From: Selaginella tamariscina
Taxonomy: Eukaryota > Streptophyta > Lycopodiopsida > Selaginellales > Selaginellaceae
Direction of reading: 5' to 3'
NCBI GenBank assembly: GCA_003024785.1
Contig: PUQB01000096.1
Span: 407,333 to 471,332, forward strand
DNA length: 64,000 bases
This document shows, piece after piece, positions 12,385 through 24,844 of the stretch. The notes under the pieces are model-generated. The model was given only the letters and a program-made list of their open reading frames with translations, was not told the DNA's origin and searched no databases. Within the stretch, counting starts at the first letter, position 1, and each line of letters begins with the position of its first letter. The position numbers and the translations under genes were made by a program.

Positions 12385-13651
12385 ATGATGAAGCAACTGC
12401 TCCTCCTCTGTCTTCTCATCAGTTCATCAGGATGCTGCTGGGGTGCTAAGACAAGCCGTGTGGACCTTGAAGCACTGATCCAGCTCAAGGCTTCCATTGA
12501 TCCAAGAACCCTGCATTCTTCCTCGTGCTTGGGATCATGGGACTTCTCAGTTGATCCGTGTGAGTCTGCTTCGTCGGCTACATTCTTTGTGTGTGGGATC
12601 AGGTGCGACGAAGCAATGGAAATATCAGAAGCCGGGAATGCATTACACCACAGAGTTACAAGCCTAGTACTGGATGGATATGGTTACAGAGGCATGCTCT
12701 CTCCATTTGTCGGGAACCTCACAGCACTCCAGATGCTTGACATCTCCGGTAACATGCTATCTGGGCAACTTCCGAGCACCATTGGTAACCTCCAGAGGTT
12801 AACCCGGTTGGATGTAACAGGGAACCGCTTCACAGGTTCGATACCTCCTTCTATTGGGCAGTTAACATCTCTAGTGCATCTTGGGCTTGCCAGAAACTCG
12901 TTCAGTGGGATCATACCCAACTCGATATCGTCCCTAAGTCGGCTCCGTAACTTGTATCTCCACATCTCTTGATGGGTACCCTCCCATCCATGTCAATGCC
13001 CAGCTGCTATACTTTGATGCCAGTGGAAATCAACTCAGCGGTTCATTTGAGGGCCGCCTTCCGGTCTCTCTTCTCCAGCTGTCACTGCGAAGTAACCGGT
13101 TGACTGGTCCGTTACCTGCGGAGCTCCGTAGCATGGAGAGCCTCATGGTTCTGGACCTGAGTAAAAATTTTCTTACGGGTGGAATCGGAGATGCAATATT
13201 TCTTCACCCCTCGCTTCAGCAGGTGAATGTTGCCGGCAATAGATTAGCCTGGCTGGAAAATACTGGCGGATATAACGAGCTCTTGTCGAGCAGGCTGGTT
13301 GCACTGGATGCTAGTTACAACCAGCTGGGTGGACAGCTTCCAGCTTTTTTGGCACGTCTGCCTCGGCTCTCTTCACTCGCACTTACGGGTAACCTGCTCA
13401 GGGGTGTTATACCGCTGGAGTACGCAGTCAAGGCCGTTCAATCACTGGTCGGGATACAACCACTCAGGAGACTGTACCTTGACGGGAACCTGCTCATTGG
13501 GGCTTTGCCCGGTCCGTTTCTGTCTTGGAATTCGCCTTCGGCGAGCTTCGCTAATAATTGTTTAATGGGTTGCCCCTGTGGTTGCCTTTCTGTGGAGCTC
13601 AGCGGCCGCCATCTCAATGCCGACTCTAGTACGATAGCTAGTAAACTTTGA
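12385..13651 (+). CDS. Secreted leucine-rich-repeat protein (receptor-like protein without kinase)
   Basis: Single exon. Signal peptide MMKQLLLLCLLISSSGCCWG, then an LRR amino-terminal cap: VDLEALIQLKASIDPR, LGSWDFSVDPCES, FVCGIRCD. About ten plant-type repeats follow, for example GNLTALQMLDISGNMLSGQL and GNLQRLTRLDVTGNRFTGSI, ending in a Cys-rich cap (NNCLMGCPCGC) and a short tail; no transmembrane helix or kinase. The cap resembles the RLP29/At3g17640-type group of plant LRR proteins. Two single-base losses in homopolymers (12969 and 13004) break the frame between LYLHIS and LLYFDASGNQLSG; the repeat rhythm continues across them, so sequence error is likely. Probable role: apoplastic recognition or cell-wall interaction, not demonstrable here. 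Confidence 0.82.
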
Positions 13652-14699
13652 TTTCTTTGTCTGTATACTAAGAGTCAGCCGGGTCTGGTTTTGACGTTGC
13701 CAGTATAAATTTAAGACTCGGTATCCGGTGACATTGTTCTCAACTTGTCGAGCTGCCTCACTCGGCTGATATATAATGTTTATGGCTCGTTCCCATTTGC
13801 CTTCTCGATATCGCACTACAAATTAAGACAATGCACATCATATACATACACATGATATTATATAAAACATGTATATGTATGTTACGATTCCCCAAACTTA
13901 TGTAAAGCAACCTATGGTACAATTCTTTATTCTTTATTCTTTATTCTTTAAGAAAGGAATTATTATTTTAAATCTTTTACAGATTCTTCGACTTTGATCA
14001 ACTTTATTAAATATAATTCTTCACAAATAAAATGCAAGCCCAAATTGGTCCTCCACAAGGGTAGGAGAACAACTAACATGAAGAATTAAAAACACACACA
14101 CCATCACTAAATACAAATTAAAGCTTCTTACAGGCATATAATGAACAAGAAGAGTATATTCAATAATGGAGCAAAACATATGCAGCTCGTGAAGTCCATC
14201 AACTCTATCTTTGTCTTCTAAGATCTCTGGTGTTGACACCTGACATAGTCATGATGGTAGGTCATCTAACTTTGCATCTTCACCTTCTTCTCTATCAATT
14301 TGAACAATTGGCCTATTCTTGGTTGCAATGTGAGTGAGACAAGGTAGCTAAAAGACTTGTTCCAGAGACAGCCCATGACACATTGTGAGTACGGAGGCCA
14401 TGGGATCCTAAGTTACTCCCCAACACGTCAAGAAAATGGACTTGGATACAGAGTCATTGAAGAAGGTAGAGAAAGAAAATGAAGAAAAAAATGGTGGTCA
14501 AGACCGGTTAAACCACTGGAAGTAGCAGTGCAAAAGTCACAACGGATTTGCAACTGTAGCAGATAAGGTTTATATAGTGCTTTTGTTTATCGTGTGTTTT
14601 GGTTGTCTTTTCCAAGTTTATAACGCTTCCTTGGTGCCTAAGGATGGGACATGCACTTTCTTTGTGAAAATTCTGGACTTCATAACATTAATTCTCACC
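13652..14699. other. Intergenic and unclassified DNA
   Basis: 3' flank of the LRR gene, a (ttctttattcttta) run at 13922-13950, then unclassified repetitive-looking DNA. No gene supported. Confidence 0.6.
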
Positions 14700-15060
14700 A
14701 TCAATGTTACTAAGGGTGACGAAAAAGTCACTCATCCTTGACGTTGAAGATGGCAGAGATAATTTACATGTAAAAGGTTGGGAATTCAAACTTCGTCCTG
14801 GATGTTAAGTATGGCATTTACAAGTTTCAAACCTTGTTCTTGGTACTAAGATGGCAATCCTAAGTTTTGAACCTCATCCTCAATGTCGAGGATGGCACAA
14901 CATGCATAATTTACATGCAAAAGGCTATGTGTTATAGTTCTAACTTAATGAGTTAACCACTTGGGTAAAAACTGTGGAATATGTAGGATATATAGAAAAG
15001 ACTAAGTGTAATTGGGTCATCATGACCAGGATCCTTCCATAAACTCTAATTGGCCCTTTG
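14700..15060. repeat. Degenerate dispersed repeat (family shared with 24845-25660)
   Basis: Phrases such as gttcaaacttcgtcct, gaagatggcag and tttacatgcaaaaggc recur here and at 24845-25660. The block 14930-15060 (ending aattggccctttg) has a close copy at 24845-25000, in the same orientation. Confidence 0.8.
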
Positions 15061-15099
15061 TCTTTGTCATAGTTTTTACTATATTCCCCTGGACAGAGC

Positions 15100-15450
15100 T
15101 AGGGTTTAGGGGTTAGGGATAGAGCTAGGGTTCCACACATACCCCTGGACAGAGCTAAAGTATCGTCACTTACCCTTTGAGGAATCACCCTCATCCGGGA
15201 GTACAAATCCTTTAGGGCGACAAGGGGTACCCTAAACCATGACTAACCCTTAAGGGTTTGAGTGGCCAAGTTATACCTTAGACCTAGGGTTAGTACTTAA
15301 TGAGGACACGAGTGTGCGCCGTAGGCAAACATGAGTGTTCTGCTAAGCAAACTCCCTAAGGCTAGGTTTAGGATAACCTTAAGCACATAACCTTGCGAGT
15401 GCCTCACAAAAGGGCTCCTGCTAACATGTTTAGGTTGTTTAACCCTTGAA
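15100..15450 (+). repeat. Left arm of a large inverted repeat (partner 18285-18635)
   Basis: Reads from the gacagagctaggg block to taacccttgaattcca and recurs in reverse complement at 18285-18635, with roughly 85 to 90 percent identity by eye. Includes telomere-like tttaggg motifs. The 2.8-kb spacer contains an LTR-element fossil. Confidence 0.85.
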
Positions 15451-16830
15451 TTCCAAAGAGGTCTCATTTCTCAATACATTGCTTGAGGGGCAATGGGATA
15501 CTTTCTGGATTGCTAGGTGTCTAGAGTGAATAATGTATCTTAGTTCAATGTACTGAACTAGATATTTTATTCATGTTTGGGGAGATCTATTAAATTATAA
15601 GGTATGATATAACACTTCAGTGTTATGATAACATTTATGTGAATGTTGATATCTTACTAAATTAATTAGATGAACTAGACACTAGTTCATGATTCCTCTT
15701 AGTCTCTGAACAAGTTCCTCGGAATACTGTCATAACATTATATGTCTATTTTAAAACCTCAAGTTCGGTTCATGTAAACTAAGACTATGTTTATATTATA
15801 ATTGTAGCATTTTGATAAATTGATATGTTGTAAGTTTATATCTGCTAGTATAACAACTAGTTGATAAACTTAGGATTTGAACATTAAAACATCATTATTC
15901 ATTCAAGAGTATCAATATCGAAATTACAATTTTGGAATAAGGATTAGTTTAAAAAGATGTTTATCAAAACACTAATTGCTTGAATTAATGAAAATATTAT
16001 ACTTCGGTATAATGTTAAGAAACATTTACATAATTAATTTCAAAGTTGGAAATCAATATAATGTTACGAAGGCATGCAGTATTATGAGTTCAGAGAGACT
16101 CTTATCATGGAAACTAAGTTTAAAATTCGGTATTTTGAACTTAGTATGATAAGGAGTTACGAAATATTGAATGGCACCTAATGTTGTGCTCTTTGGGGAA
16201 TGAGTACAATGAGATGATAATTAAGAGACGTGTTATCTAAAGGTTGTCAATTGAGGCACTAGAGATGGGTTGAATTTCCTAGTTTCCACATTGGTTTAAG
16301 AAAGGTATGTTAACTTATTTGGTCCCTGAACTAGTCGGTGTTATGAAAGAGTACAAAGTTGGTTGCGAAAGACAAATGGTAGTGCTATCACACTTGGTCG
16401 CGATTTAACTAAATTTGATTCCTATTGAGAATAAATTTATGTTAATAACACACCAAGTGGATGGCAGATTGGCATAATCTTGTTGTATACATGTGTACAG
16501 CCATGCGCCTCTGTGATGCCTCTGGCCAGATTGATATTTATAAAGAACAGGTTTTATGAATAGTACTCTTGTATTGGAAAAGAGTTGTTTCCAATAAAAG
16601 TCTCATACTTAGTCTGGCGTAACTATATACTAACAAGGGATAGGTATAGTAGCAGACCCTTATGTAAAGGAGTAATGAGAAACACCGAGGGATGCAGAAA
16701 TATGAGCTATAATACCGTAACATGTGAAATGTGGGACCATTGGAAAATCAAAGAAATGAAGGTGTTTGGTCAAGCATTTGAGAAATGCTTGTTGTGCGCT
16801 TATGACAGAGGTCGTCAATAGCATTTAATA
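15451..16830. other. AT-rich unclassified repeat DNA
   Basis: No gene recognised. Possibly the interior of an old element; no recognisable protein motif on either strand. Confidence 0.5.
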
Positions 16831-16834
16831 TTAA

Positions 16835-18035
16835 GGAATAAAGCAAGTCTTTATTTCTTATTAACCAAGGGGCCGGCAACAACACTAACTAGAGGCCTCC
16901 AATATAAATTCTAGTTAAGTAAAGAAATTAACCATGTTTTGTGTCGGGTGACAGACTTTGCAGACGTGCAAAAGGTCTCCAAGTGACTTCATGTCGCAGG
17001 TGGTGCCTCCGGCAGCTAGGTTTACGACTCAGTGAACGACGGTTCTGAAGTACTTGGTTTCGCGTAATGCAAGGGGGGTAATAAAATTATGTGAACTTTT
17101 GGCTACTCCGCATAGAGTGATATGTTAGTTTTGGTTAGTTTTCTCTAACATTATCTAGTCTTGGAGTTGGACGTCAACGAGGACGTTGACATTTTCAAAG
17201 GGGGGAGTGTGTCATAGTTTTTACTATGACTCCCTTTACTTTGGACGTTGACTGTTGTTACCTACTGTACTATGTTAATAAGCCTAGATGTAAGGAAACA
17301 GGCCCGCTTAGTGCACTTGGGTATCTGATGATGGTCCGGCCGGGTGTCATTAGGTATTTAGAAACTCTAGGGAAGCTAGCACTTACTTTCTAAAAACTCT
17401 TACCTTGTTTTCCGTGTCCTGGTTGGATTAATGGCTAGTTCCGGTGAGTTTGGCATGTCGGATATGCTTAGAAATACCCCCAGGTTTGACAGGTTAGGGT
17501 TTAGGGGTCGATGGATAACTCACCAAGTATGTTCCCTTCTGGGAATGAGATTTCAGTGCTAGCCCACTTAAGTAAACAGGAAAACAGGGGGGGGCCTCTG
17601 TCACATAAATAAAGTATATGTAGTAGGAGAGCTCCTGGGTTCATGACTGAGTTCGTTGCTCTTTGCCGGTGCAAGCTCTAGCTTGTGTCGTTAAGGCACA
17701 ACCCTCTGTTGTGCCGCCCTAACTTCCAGATGCCAGGGGTACGTCCCACCTTCGGGGTAGCTTACCCTTAACGTTGGCGAATCCATGCTGGGAGGTCTTG
17801 TCGGAATGCACGTTCCAAGAGGCAAAGGTTGAGGCTTGTCTCCAGCCTCCTCCTCCACGTCAAGCTAGGTGTAGCACTCACAACCAAGCAAGCACATCCG
17901 TGTCCTTGTCCAACTGCGGGCGTGGGATCTTGTTTGACAGGTTCACGTTACTGGTTCCTGAGGGTTCATTGAGGGATTTAGAGTTGGCATTTAGGAGCCA
18001 CATTTGTGGCACTTGGTGCAACTCTTGAATCTAAG
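16835..18035 (+). mobile_element. Ty3/Gypsy chromovirus fossil: 3' non-coding end plus LTR
   Basis: Bases 16835-17205 match (reverse complement) the 3' non-coding region of the chromovirus at 58480-58860, including a purine tract just before 17211. From 17211 an LTR begins with tgtcatagtttttactatg and runs to about 18035. The coding part is missing, so this is a truncated fossil; the LTR differs markedly from the younger copy, suggesting an older insertion or another subfamily. Confidence 0.8.
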
Positions 18036-18284
18036 GGCTATGGCATGATAGCCCACATCAGGGAAGGCAGTGTCACATGGAGATGTGACACTGGGCTAAA
18101 CGTCACATGGTACAATGCCTGAGGCACACCCTTTGGGTTATGTCATGGGCTTGTTGCCAAGGGGTTGGATACTTTAGCAAACAGACATGCTTGTGCTTGC
18201 ACTAGGGTGCTAAGCCTTGGGCATCGCTCAAGGGAGGTTAGGTCTCATAACTAGGTGTGCTTTGGCACACTTGGCTAGGGGAGT

Positions 18285-18640
18285 GTTCTCCTTGGAATTC
18301 AAGGGTTGAACAACCTAAACATGTTAGCAAGAGCCCTTTCGTGAGGCACTCGCAAGGTCATGTGCTTAGGGTTATCCTAAACCTAGCCTTAGGGAGTTTG
18401 CTTAGCAAAATCGTGTCCGCACGGCGCACACTCGTGTCCGCCTACGGCGCACACTCGTGTCCTCACTAAGTACTAGCCCTAGGTCTAGGGTATAACTTGG
18501 CCACTCAAATCCTTAGGGGTTAGTCATGGTTCAGGGTACCCCTTGTCGCCCTAAAGGGGTTGTACTCCCGGATGAGGGTGATTCCTCAAGGGGTAACTGA
18601 CGATGCTTAGCTCTGTCCAGGGGTATGTGTGGAACACACG
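18285..18640 (-). repeat. Right arm of the large inverted repeat (partner 15100-15450)
   Basis: Starts ccttggaattcaagggttg and ends near aggggtatgtgtgg; reverse complement of 15100-15450. Bases 18413-18465 contain an extra local duplication of the ggcgcacactcgtgtccg unit not present in the left arm. Confidence 0.85.
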
Positions 18641-18984
18641 TCTCCTTGATGGGGGTTAGGGCATGAGCTTGTCTAGGTCTTGGGCTAAACCCTAAGTCAA
18701 CTAGGGTTATCCCAGGGTTCTGGGGGCAGACATTCTAGGGAGACTTAGGCTAAACCCTAAGTCTCCTATCCACTTGGGCATTAGAGTTTAACCCTAGGGG
18801 TCGTTGGGGTTGTTGGGGTTGTTCTAGGAAACTTAGCATTGCTCACACAGGGTGATGACGCCGAATGGCCACCTGGCAGCCACGTGTTGCCACGTGTTGG
18901 CCCTTTGGGTTAAAACTCTGACAGTCTTGTTGGCTTAAGGGTTCGATTCTTCTCAGAGATGAACTTAGGCTATTAAGGTTGGGA

Positions 18985-19910
18985 CACTTGTCCTTACATA
19001 ACTAAACCCCTTGATCACATATGGTACAGCCATGCGTCCTTACCTAACTAAACTCCTCGATCACATATGTACAAGCGTCCTTACCTAACTAAACCCCTCG
19101 ATCACATATGTACAGCCATGCGTCCTTACCTAATTAAACCTCTCGATCACATATGTACAAACATGCGTCCTTACCTAACTAAACCGCTCGATTACATATG
19201 TAAAGCCATGCGTCTTTGAGATCGCCTCTAGCCTGATTATGACATTTGATGCAAGTACACCATGGCTCTAAGATTGCTTCTAGCCCAATTGATATGTGAT
19301 ACGGAGTACAGCATGGCTCTGAGATCGCCACTGGTCCAATTGACATGTGATATGGAGTATAACATGGATCTGAGATTGCCTTTAGCCCGATTGACATGTA
19401 ATGTAGAGTACCATGGCTCTGAGATCACCTTTGGCCCTGTGGAGTACAATATGGCTTTGAGATTGCCTCTGGCCTGATTGACATGTGATGCGAGTACAAC
19501 ATGGCTTTGAGATTGCCTCTGGCCTGATTGACATGTGATGCGAGTACAACATGGCTTTGAGATAGCCTCTGGCCCAATTGACATGTGATACGAGTATCAT
19601 TAACATGTGATGCGAGTACAACATGGCTTTGAGATCACCTCTAGCCCAATTGACATGTGATACGAGTACGATTAACATGTGATGTGAGTACAGCCATGCG
19701 TCTCTAAGAGCGCCTTTGGTCCAATTGACATGTGATGCGAGTACAACCATGTGTCTCTGGCCCAATTGACACTAAGGCTGGCACACTTGTCCTTATTTAG
19801 CTAAACCTCTCGATCACATGTGTACAACTATGCGTCTTTGAGATCGCCTCTGGCCTAATTGACATGTGATGCAAGTACAACCATGCATATATGAGATCGT
19901 CTTTAGCCTG
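18985..19910. repeat. Two adjoining minisatellites
   Basis: First block (18985-19215): about four units of roughly 55-60 bp centred on ccttacctaactaaaccc, ctcgatcacatatgtac and agccatgcg. Second block (19215-19910): about a dozen units of roughly 50-60 bp built on tgagatcgcctctggccc, aattgacatgtgatgcgag and tacaacatggctt. The last units mix both types. The open frames across it are only repeat translations. Confidence 0.9.
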
Positions 19911-19913
19911 ATT

Positions 19914-20720
19914 TGTCATAGTTTTTACTATGATTCCTCTTTACTTTTGATATTGATTGTTGTTACCTATCGAACTATGTTGATAAGCTCTAGGTGTAGA
20001 AGAAACATGCCTACTTAGTGCACTTGGGTATCTAGTTATGGTCCGATTAGGTGTTGTTAGGTTTTTGCAAAAAACTCTAGGTGAAGCTAGTACTTTCATC
20101 TAAAAAAACTCTTACCCTGGTTTTTTGTGTACTAGTTAGATTTTTCAGTGATGTTAGATATGGTTAAAAACACCCCTAGGGTTGACCTAACCCCACTCCC
20201 TAAACCCTTGGGTTAGGGTTTAAGGGTCAATGGGTCATTTAGTTAACTCACCAAGTATATTCCCTTTGGAATGAGATTCCGTGCCAACCCACTTATGTAA
20301 ATAGGAAAAGGGGGGGGGGGGGGGGCTTTGTCACATATATTAAGTAGTAAATGTAGGAGAGTTCCTAGGTTCATGACTGTGTTCGTTACTCTTTTGCCGG
20401 TGCAAGCATTAAGTTGTGTTGTTAAGGTACAACCCTTTATTGTGCTGCCCCAACTTCTAAAATGTAGGGGTATGTCCCACCTTTGGGGTAGCCTACCCTT
20501 AACATTGGCAAATACATGACTGGAAGGTCTTATCAGAATGTATGTTTCAAGGGTCAAAGGTTGAGGCTTATCTTTAGCCTTCTCCTCCACATTAAGCTAA
20601 GAATAGCATTCACAATGAAGCAGGGCACATTTGTGTCCTTGTCCAATTTTGAAGAACCACATTCATGTCACCTGGTGCAACTCTTGAATTTAAGGGGCTA
20701 TGACATGATAGCCCACATTT
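19914..20720 (+). mobile_element. Solo LTR-like fossil of the chromovirus family
   Basis: Begins tgtcatagtttttactatg like the LTRs at 17211 and (inverted) 58479, and follows the same order of blocks (lagging in identity), including a poly-G run at 20310-20326 and a telomere-like block at 20180-20225. No internal region attached; old, decayed solo LTR. Confidence 0.75.
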
Positions 20721-21060
20721 GGAAAATAGTGTCACATCTTCCTGAGGGATAAGAGAGGGGTTCTAGAGTTGGCATTAAAGAGGAGTCACATTCATGTCAC
20801 CTGGTGCAACTCTTGAATTGAATTTAAGGGACTACGACATGATAACCCACATTTGGGAAATAGTGTCACATCTTCTTGAGGGATAACAGAGGGATTCTAG
20901 AGTTGGCATTGAAAAGGAGCCACATTCATGTCACATGGTGCAACTCTTGAATCTAAGGGGCTATGACATGATAGCCCACATTTGGGAAATAGTGTCACAT
21001 GAAGATGTGACATTTGGCTAGATGGCACTTAGTATAATGCCTAAGGCACACCTTTTAAGG
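20650..21060. repeat. Tandem repeat, three units of about 125 bp
   Basis: Units start near cacattcatgtcac (20660, 20790, 20923), include gcaactcttgaat, ctatgacatgatagcccac and aatagtgtcacatctt. The same block occurs once at 18000-18125 next to the older LTR and inverted at 22225-22305, so it seems derived from LTR-flanking sequence. Confidence 0.85.
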
Positions 21061-21499
21061 TTGTCTCATGGGGTTACCACTAAGGGGTTGGATATTCTAA
21101 TAAGAACACCCCCTAGCCAAGTGTGCCACTAGCACACCTAGTTACGAGACTTAACCTCTCTTGATGTGAGCACAAGTATGCTTTATGAAAGGAGGAGATT
21201 GTATTCAAGAGAGAAATGAATACAAAATAAAACACAAGGCCAAAGACTGGTGTTGAATGATTTTGAGAAACTTGGAATTGGAACCCTGTTTATATATCTG
21301 AGGTCTTGAGGATTGTGTGATTCACAACTGGTCTGGAATGTGTGGTCTACAACTAGTCTGAAACATGCATATGAATATATGCCTTGCAATTGATGGTATA
21401 ATTTAACATCTAAGATTATATAGACAAGTTGGTTAACACATATGTGTGTTAGCGGAAAGGTCTCGGGTTCAAGTCTTGTGAAAGGTAAAAAAGGGTTTC

Positions 21500-22240
21500 A
21501 CTAATGAATTTAGTTTGTTCACTCCTAGATCCCGATTCTTACAATGTTTGAAAGGGTTCCACTAATGAATTTAGTTTGTTCACTCCTAGATCCCGATTCT
21601 TACAATGTTTGAAAGGGTTTCACTAATGAATTTAGTTTGTTCACTCCTAGATCCCAAGGAGGGTCCTAGATCCCAAGGAGAACACCCTCCTTGTTCACTC
21701 CTAGATCCCAAGGAGGGTCCTAGATCCCAAGGAGAACACCCTCCTTGTTCACTCCTAGATCCCAAGGAGGGTCCTAGATCCCAAGGAGAACACCCTCCTG
21801 TGCCTTAACGTTCACTCCTAGATCCCAAGGAGAACACCCTCTTGTGCCTTAACCTCCCTTGATGTGAGTAAAGTATGCTTTCTTACTAGAATATCCAACC
21901 CCTTAGTGGTAACCCTATGGGGCACACCTTTTAAGGAGAACACCCTCCTGTGCCTTAACCTCCCTTGATGTGAGTACAAGTATTCTTCTAGAATATCCAA
22001 CCCCTTAGTGGTAACCCTATGAGGAGAACACCCTCCTGTGCCTTAACCTCACATCAATAACCTCCCTTGATGTGAGTACAAGTATGCTTTCTTACTAGAA
22101 TATCCAACCCCTTAGTGGTAACCCTATGAGGAGAACACCCTCCTGTGCCTTAACCTCCCTTGATGTGAGTACAAATATGCTTTCTTACTAGAATATCCAA
22201 CCCCTTAGTGGTAACCTAAGAGACAACCTTAAAGGTGTGC
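21500..22240. repeat. Complex tandem repeats
   Basis: Three layers: (i) 66-bp units with atgaatttagtttgttcact and cctagatcccgattcttac at 21500-21650; (ii) about three 53-bp units with agatcccaaggagggtcc at 21650-21800; (iii) four to five longer units with aacaccctcctgtgccttaa, ttgatgtgagtacaag and atatccaaccccttagtgg to about 22225. The layers share pieces, which indicates repeated local duplication. Confidence 0.88.
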
Positions 22241-22599
22241 CTTAGGCATTGTACTAAGTGCCATCTAGCCAAGTGTCACATCTTCATGTGACACTATTTC
22301 CCAAATGAGTTTAGTTTGTTCACCCCTAGATTTCAAGGAGAACACCCCCTAGCCAAGTGTGCCACTAGCACACCTAGTTACGAGACTTAACCTCCTTAAT
22401 GTGAGCACATATGCTTTCAAAGCTTGTCACTACCTCAGAATCATTCAAACTGTCACGACCTTGTGCAAAGGGCAAAACCTTTAGAACAAGGGCGGAACCT
22501 TTGACCTTCTACTCTCCCGCTTGTTATCGATCCTATTTTTTTCTTTCTTTCTTTTTTTCTTTTTCTTTCTTTCTTCTCGATTTTCTTCTTTGACTCATC

Positions 22600-23262
22600 A
22601 TGTCCGAGCATGCTCTTTGTGAGCAAGTTGCTGCCCTCCAATAGCAGATTGAACAACTACACCTGGAGAATGATCAGCTCCAACAGCGTGCAAATTATCT
22701 AGAGCCAAAGATCAGCATGCCCAAAAAGTTCGATAGTACCTGATCGAAGTTCCGAGGTTTTCTTAATCAAGTTCATATGTGGATCATGATGTAGCTGAGG
22801 CGTTATAGCACAGAACCTATTAAGGTCGGATTGATTGAGTCGCTACTTTCCAATTCTACTTTTCGTGGTTCTCAGCCTTGCTAGAGAACAATGATCCGAT
22901 CCTTGGGAATTTTGAGGAGTTTGTAGAACGGTTCACGGCAATGTTCAGTGATGTGGATCGTGAGAGTGCTACCATCACTAAACTCCGCCAGCTTCACCAA
23001 GGGGGTATGTCAGTAGTAGAGTATGCATCGAAGTTTCAACTCCTTGCTTATGATATCACCTAGGAAGATTGTGCTCTCAAGGAAGTTTTTCGGTCGGGGT
23101 TGCAGGACAAGATCAAATGCTGGCCTAGCTGGGAGACTCCTGGGCTAAGCTTTTTGAGGAGGAGACCCCAGAAAGTGAGCTGCCAAACAATGATCCTAGG
23201 CCTTTGCTAGGTGTTAGTCAGAGGGAATTCAAGAAAAGACCTTGGAAATAAACTACACAAGA
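22600..23262 (+). mobile_element. Ty3/Gypsy gag fossil
   Basis: The plus strand encodes remains of a retrotransposon gag domain: after MSEHALCEQVAALQ comes a capsid-like stretch including NFEEFVERFTAMF and RQLHQGGMSVVEYASKFQ. It belongs to a lineage different from the chromovirus at 57-64 kb. Only part of gag remains, with several breaks; no LTRs or pol seen. A (ctttctt)n pyrimidine run precedes it at 22535-22580. Confidence 0.8.
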
Positions 23263-23639
23263 GGCGTTTTGTCACTTTAAATGTGCATATTAGATTATCC
23301 TAGTAATTGCAGTAACTTTGCTATATCCTTGGGGCTGTTTCCCGCCTGCAGTGCAGCTAATATGACACACACACGCTCTCGTTTACGTGTCTCCTCATAT
23401 TCTGTCTCCAGCCTCTTCTTTCTACCTCCCACTTCTCCCTCTCCAACTTCATTCTCTCTTGCTCAACTACCCTTTCTGCCTCCCACCTTTACTTTTGAAA
23501 CACAACCTCTCTCCTTCACTTCCTTTATGGCTTTGGCCTTGGCCGCTGCTACCTCGATGAAAGCCTGTGAAAAGCCAGGCCGCACCTTTATTGCAGTCTG
23601 GAGGGAGGGAGGGGCCTTTCTTTTGTCTCTAGGCGAGTT

Positions 23640-24568
23640 GCACTTGATCCCCAGTGCATCTTGATTTCATCCTCTGAGCCATCTGCCTCGTTGCCCACAG
23701 TGAGGGTGGAAGTGGTGGAACATCCTCTTCGCCATACGCATCCTGCAAGGTTTTCGTGGTAGCTAGTGTGTCAGCAGGGCCATGGGCACGGGACGGGATG
23801 GAGGCGGCCAATGCAACAGCGGGATAGCGAGAGCCTCATCCATCTTGGTTCCCAGTTGGGAGGCAGCAAGCTGATTGGACAAAGGACTCTCTAGCCAAAA
23901 ACTAGGGACAACCATAGCATCTAGTGGAATGGCGCCAGACGAAGATTCAACCAGTTCCCATTTTTGATGCCAAAGACGCATCGTTGATGTTGTCTTCCTC
24001 CTCTGTCAAACACCAAGGAGTCCAGGGTGATCCAAGGCCTGACAGTGGGATTGCCACCAAATAGGGCCCTCATTTTCTCAAAATGTGGGTAGATGAGGTT
24101 GAGCTTATGCTCAATGGTGTATATCCCATTGCGCATGTCCTCTTCTATCACCCCAAAGCCTATTTGCTCCTCTGTTTGGAGTGCCTTTTGGAAGTTGTTC
24201 CTGTATGTCCTCAGGTGGCCAGTTATGGACTTATGGTCGGTCTTCAGCCTGCCTTTGCTGTTCCTGTTGACTGCCAACGCAAGGGCTTCAAACCCAGCCT
24301 TTTTTGTCTTATTGGCACCTCCCACCTTGGTACTTCCCTTCACACCATAAATGCTTTCAAAGTTTTGTTGATCACATAACCAAGAGACAATGCAGAAGTA
24401 GTTAGAGTCTAATAAGTGAGACTTGGCAGGCACAGTGGTTGTAGATTGCTTAGTGCTAGCAGCCATGCGCTTTTTGGGTGTAGCAGAGGCTTGGACATCT
24501 TTCAACAATGGTGATGTTGAATTTGAGGGTTTGCTGTGAAAGGTTACAAAGAGAGGGGATGTTGTCAA
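23640..24568 (-). CDS. Probable DNA-transposon accessory ORF (Myb/SANT-like), uncertain
   Basis: A 215-residue open frame starts at 24568 and continues, after a frame change near 23930, into a second piece ending near 23629. Visible: amino-terminal Ser/Thr/Lys-rich stretch, WLCDQQNFESIYG, a Lys-rich loop, LKTDHKSITGHLRTYRNNFQ and YPHFEKMRALFGGNPTVRP. The helix spacing and the LFG..PTVRP ending resemble the SANT/MADF-like first ORFs of Harbinger-type elements. At 23331 a possible terminal sequence, ggggctgtttcccgcctgc, lies downstream, but no matching second end was found. No host function is claimed. Confidence 0.45.
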
Positions 24569-24844
24569 ATGCGAGCGTCAAATATAGAGGACAGTGCCAA
24601 CCAAATGTGAGTGTTATCTCTCAAATCAGCCAAATTTGTCTCTGAAATTTACCAATTTTCACCATAAAAAACTAGGGTACTTGAGAGACGATCGGGGTGA
24701 TTTTGCTCCCATCCCTCAATTGATATCCACCTTAACCTCAGACTTAAAAAAGATGGATTTCATTTTGCACATTTTCTAAGATTGATCCCCCCTATTAGCA
24801 ACACTTGAGTTCGTGAATGAGGGTATCCACTTTTTCAAATGGGT

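Noticed and set aside
16538-16821. Small ORFs on both strands
   Set aside because: Short, overlapping, in decayed repeat DNA.
19179-19765. Open frames of 72-127 residues on the minus strand
   Set aside because: They are translations of the 50-60-bp minisatellite and show only its periodic repeats.
18985-19910. CRISPR-like array
   Set aside because: Units vary in length and sequence, there are no unique spacers between constant repeats, and the surroundings are plant nuclear DNA.
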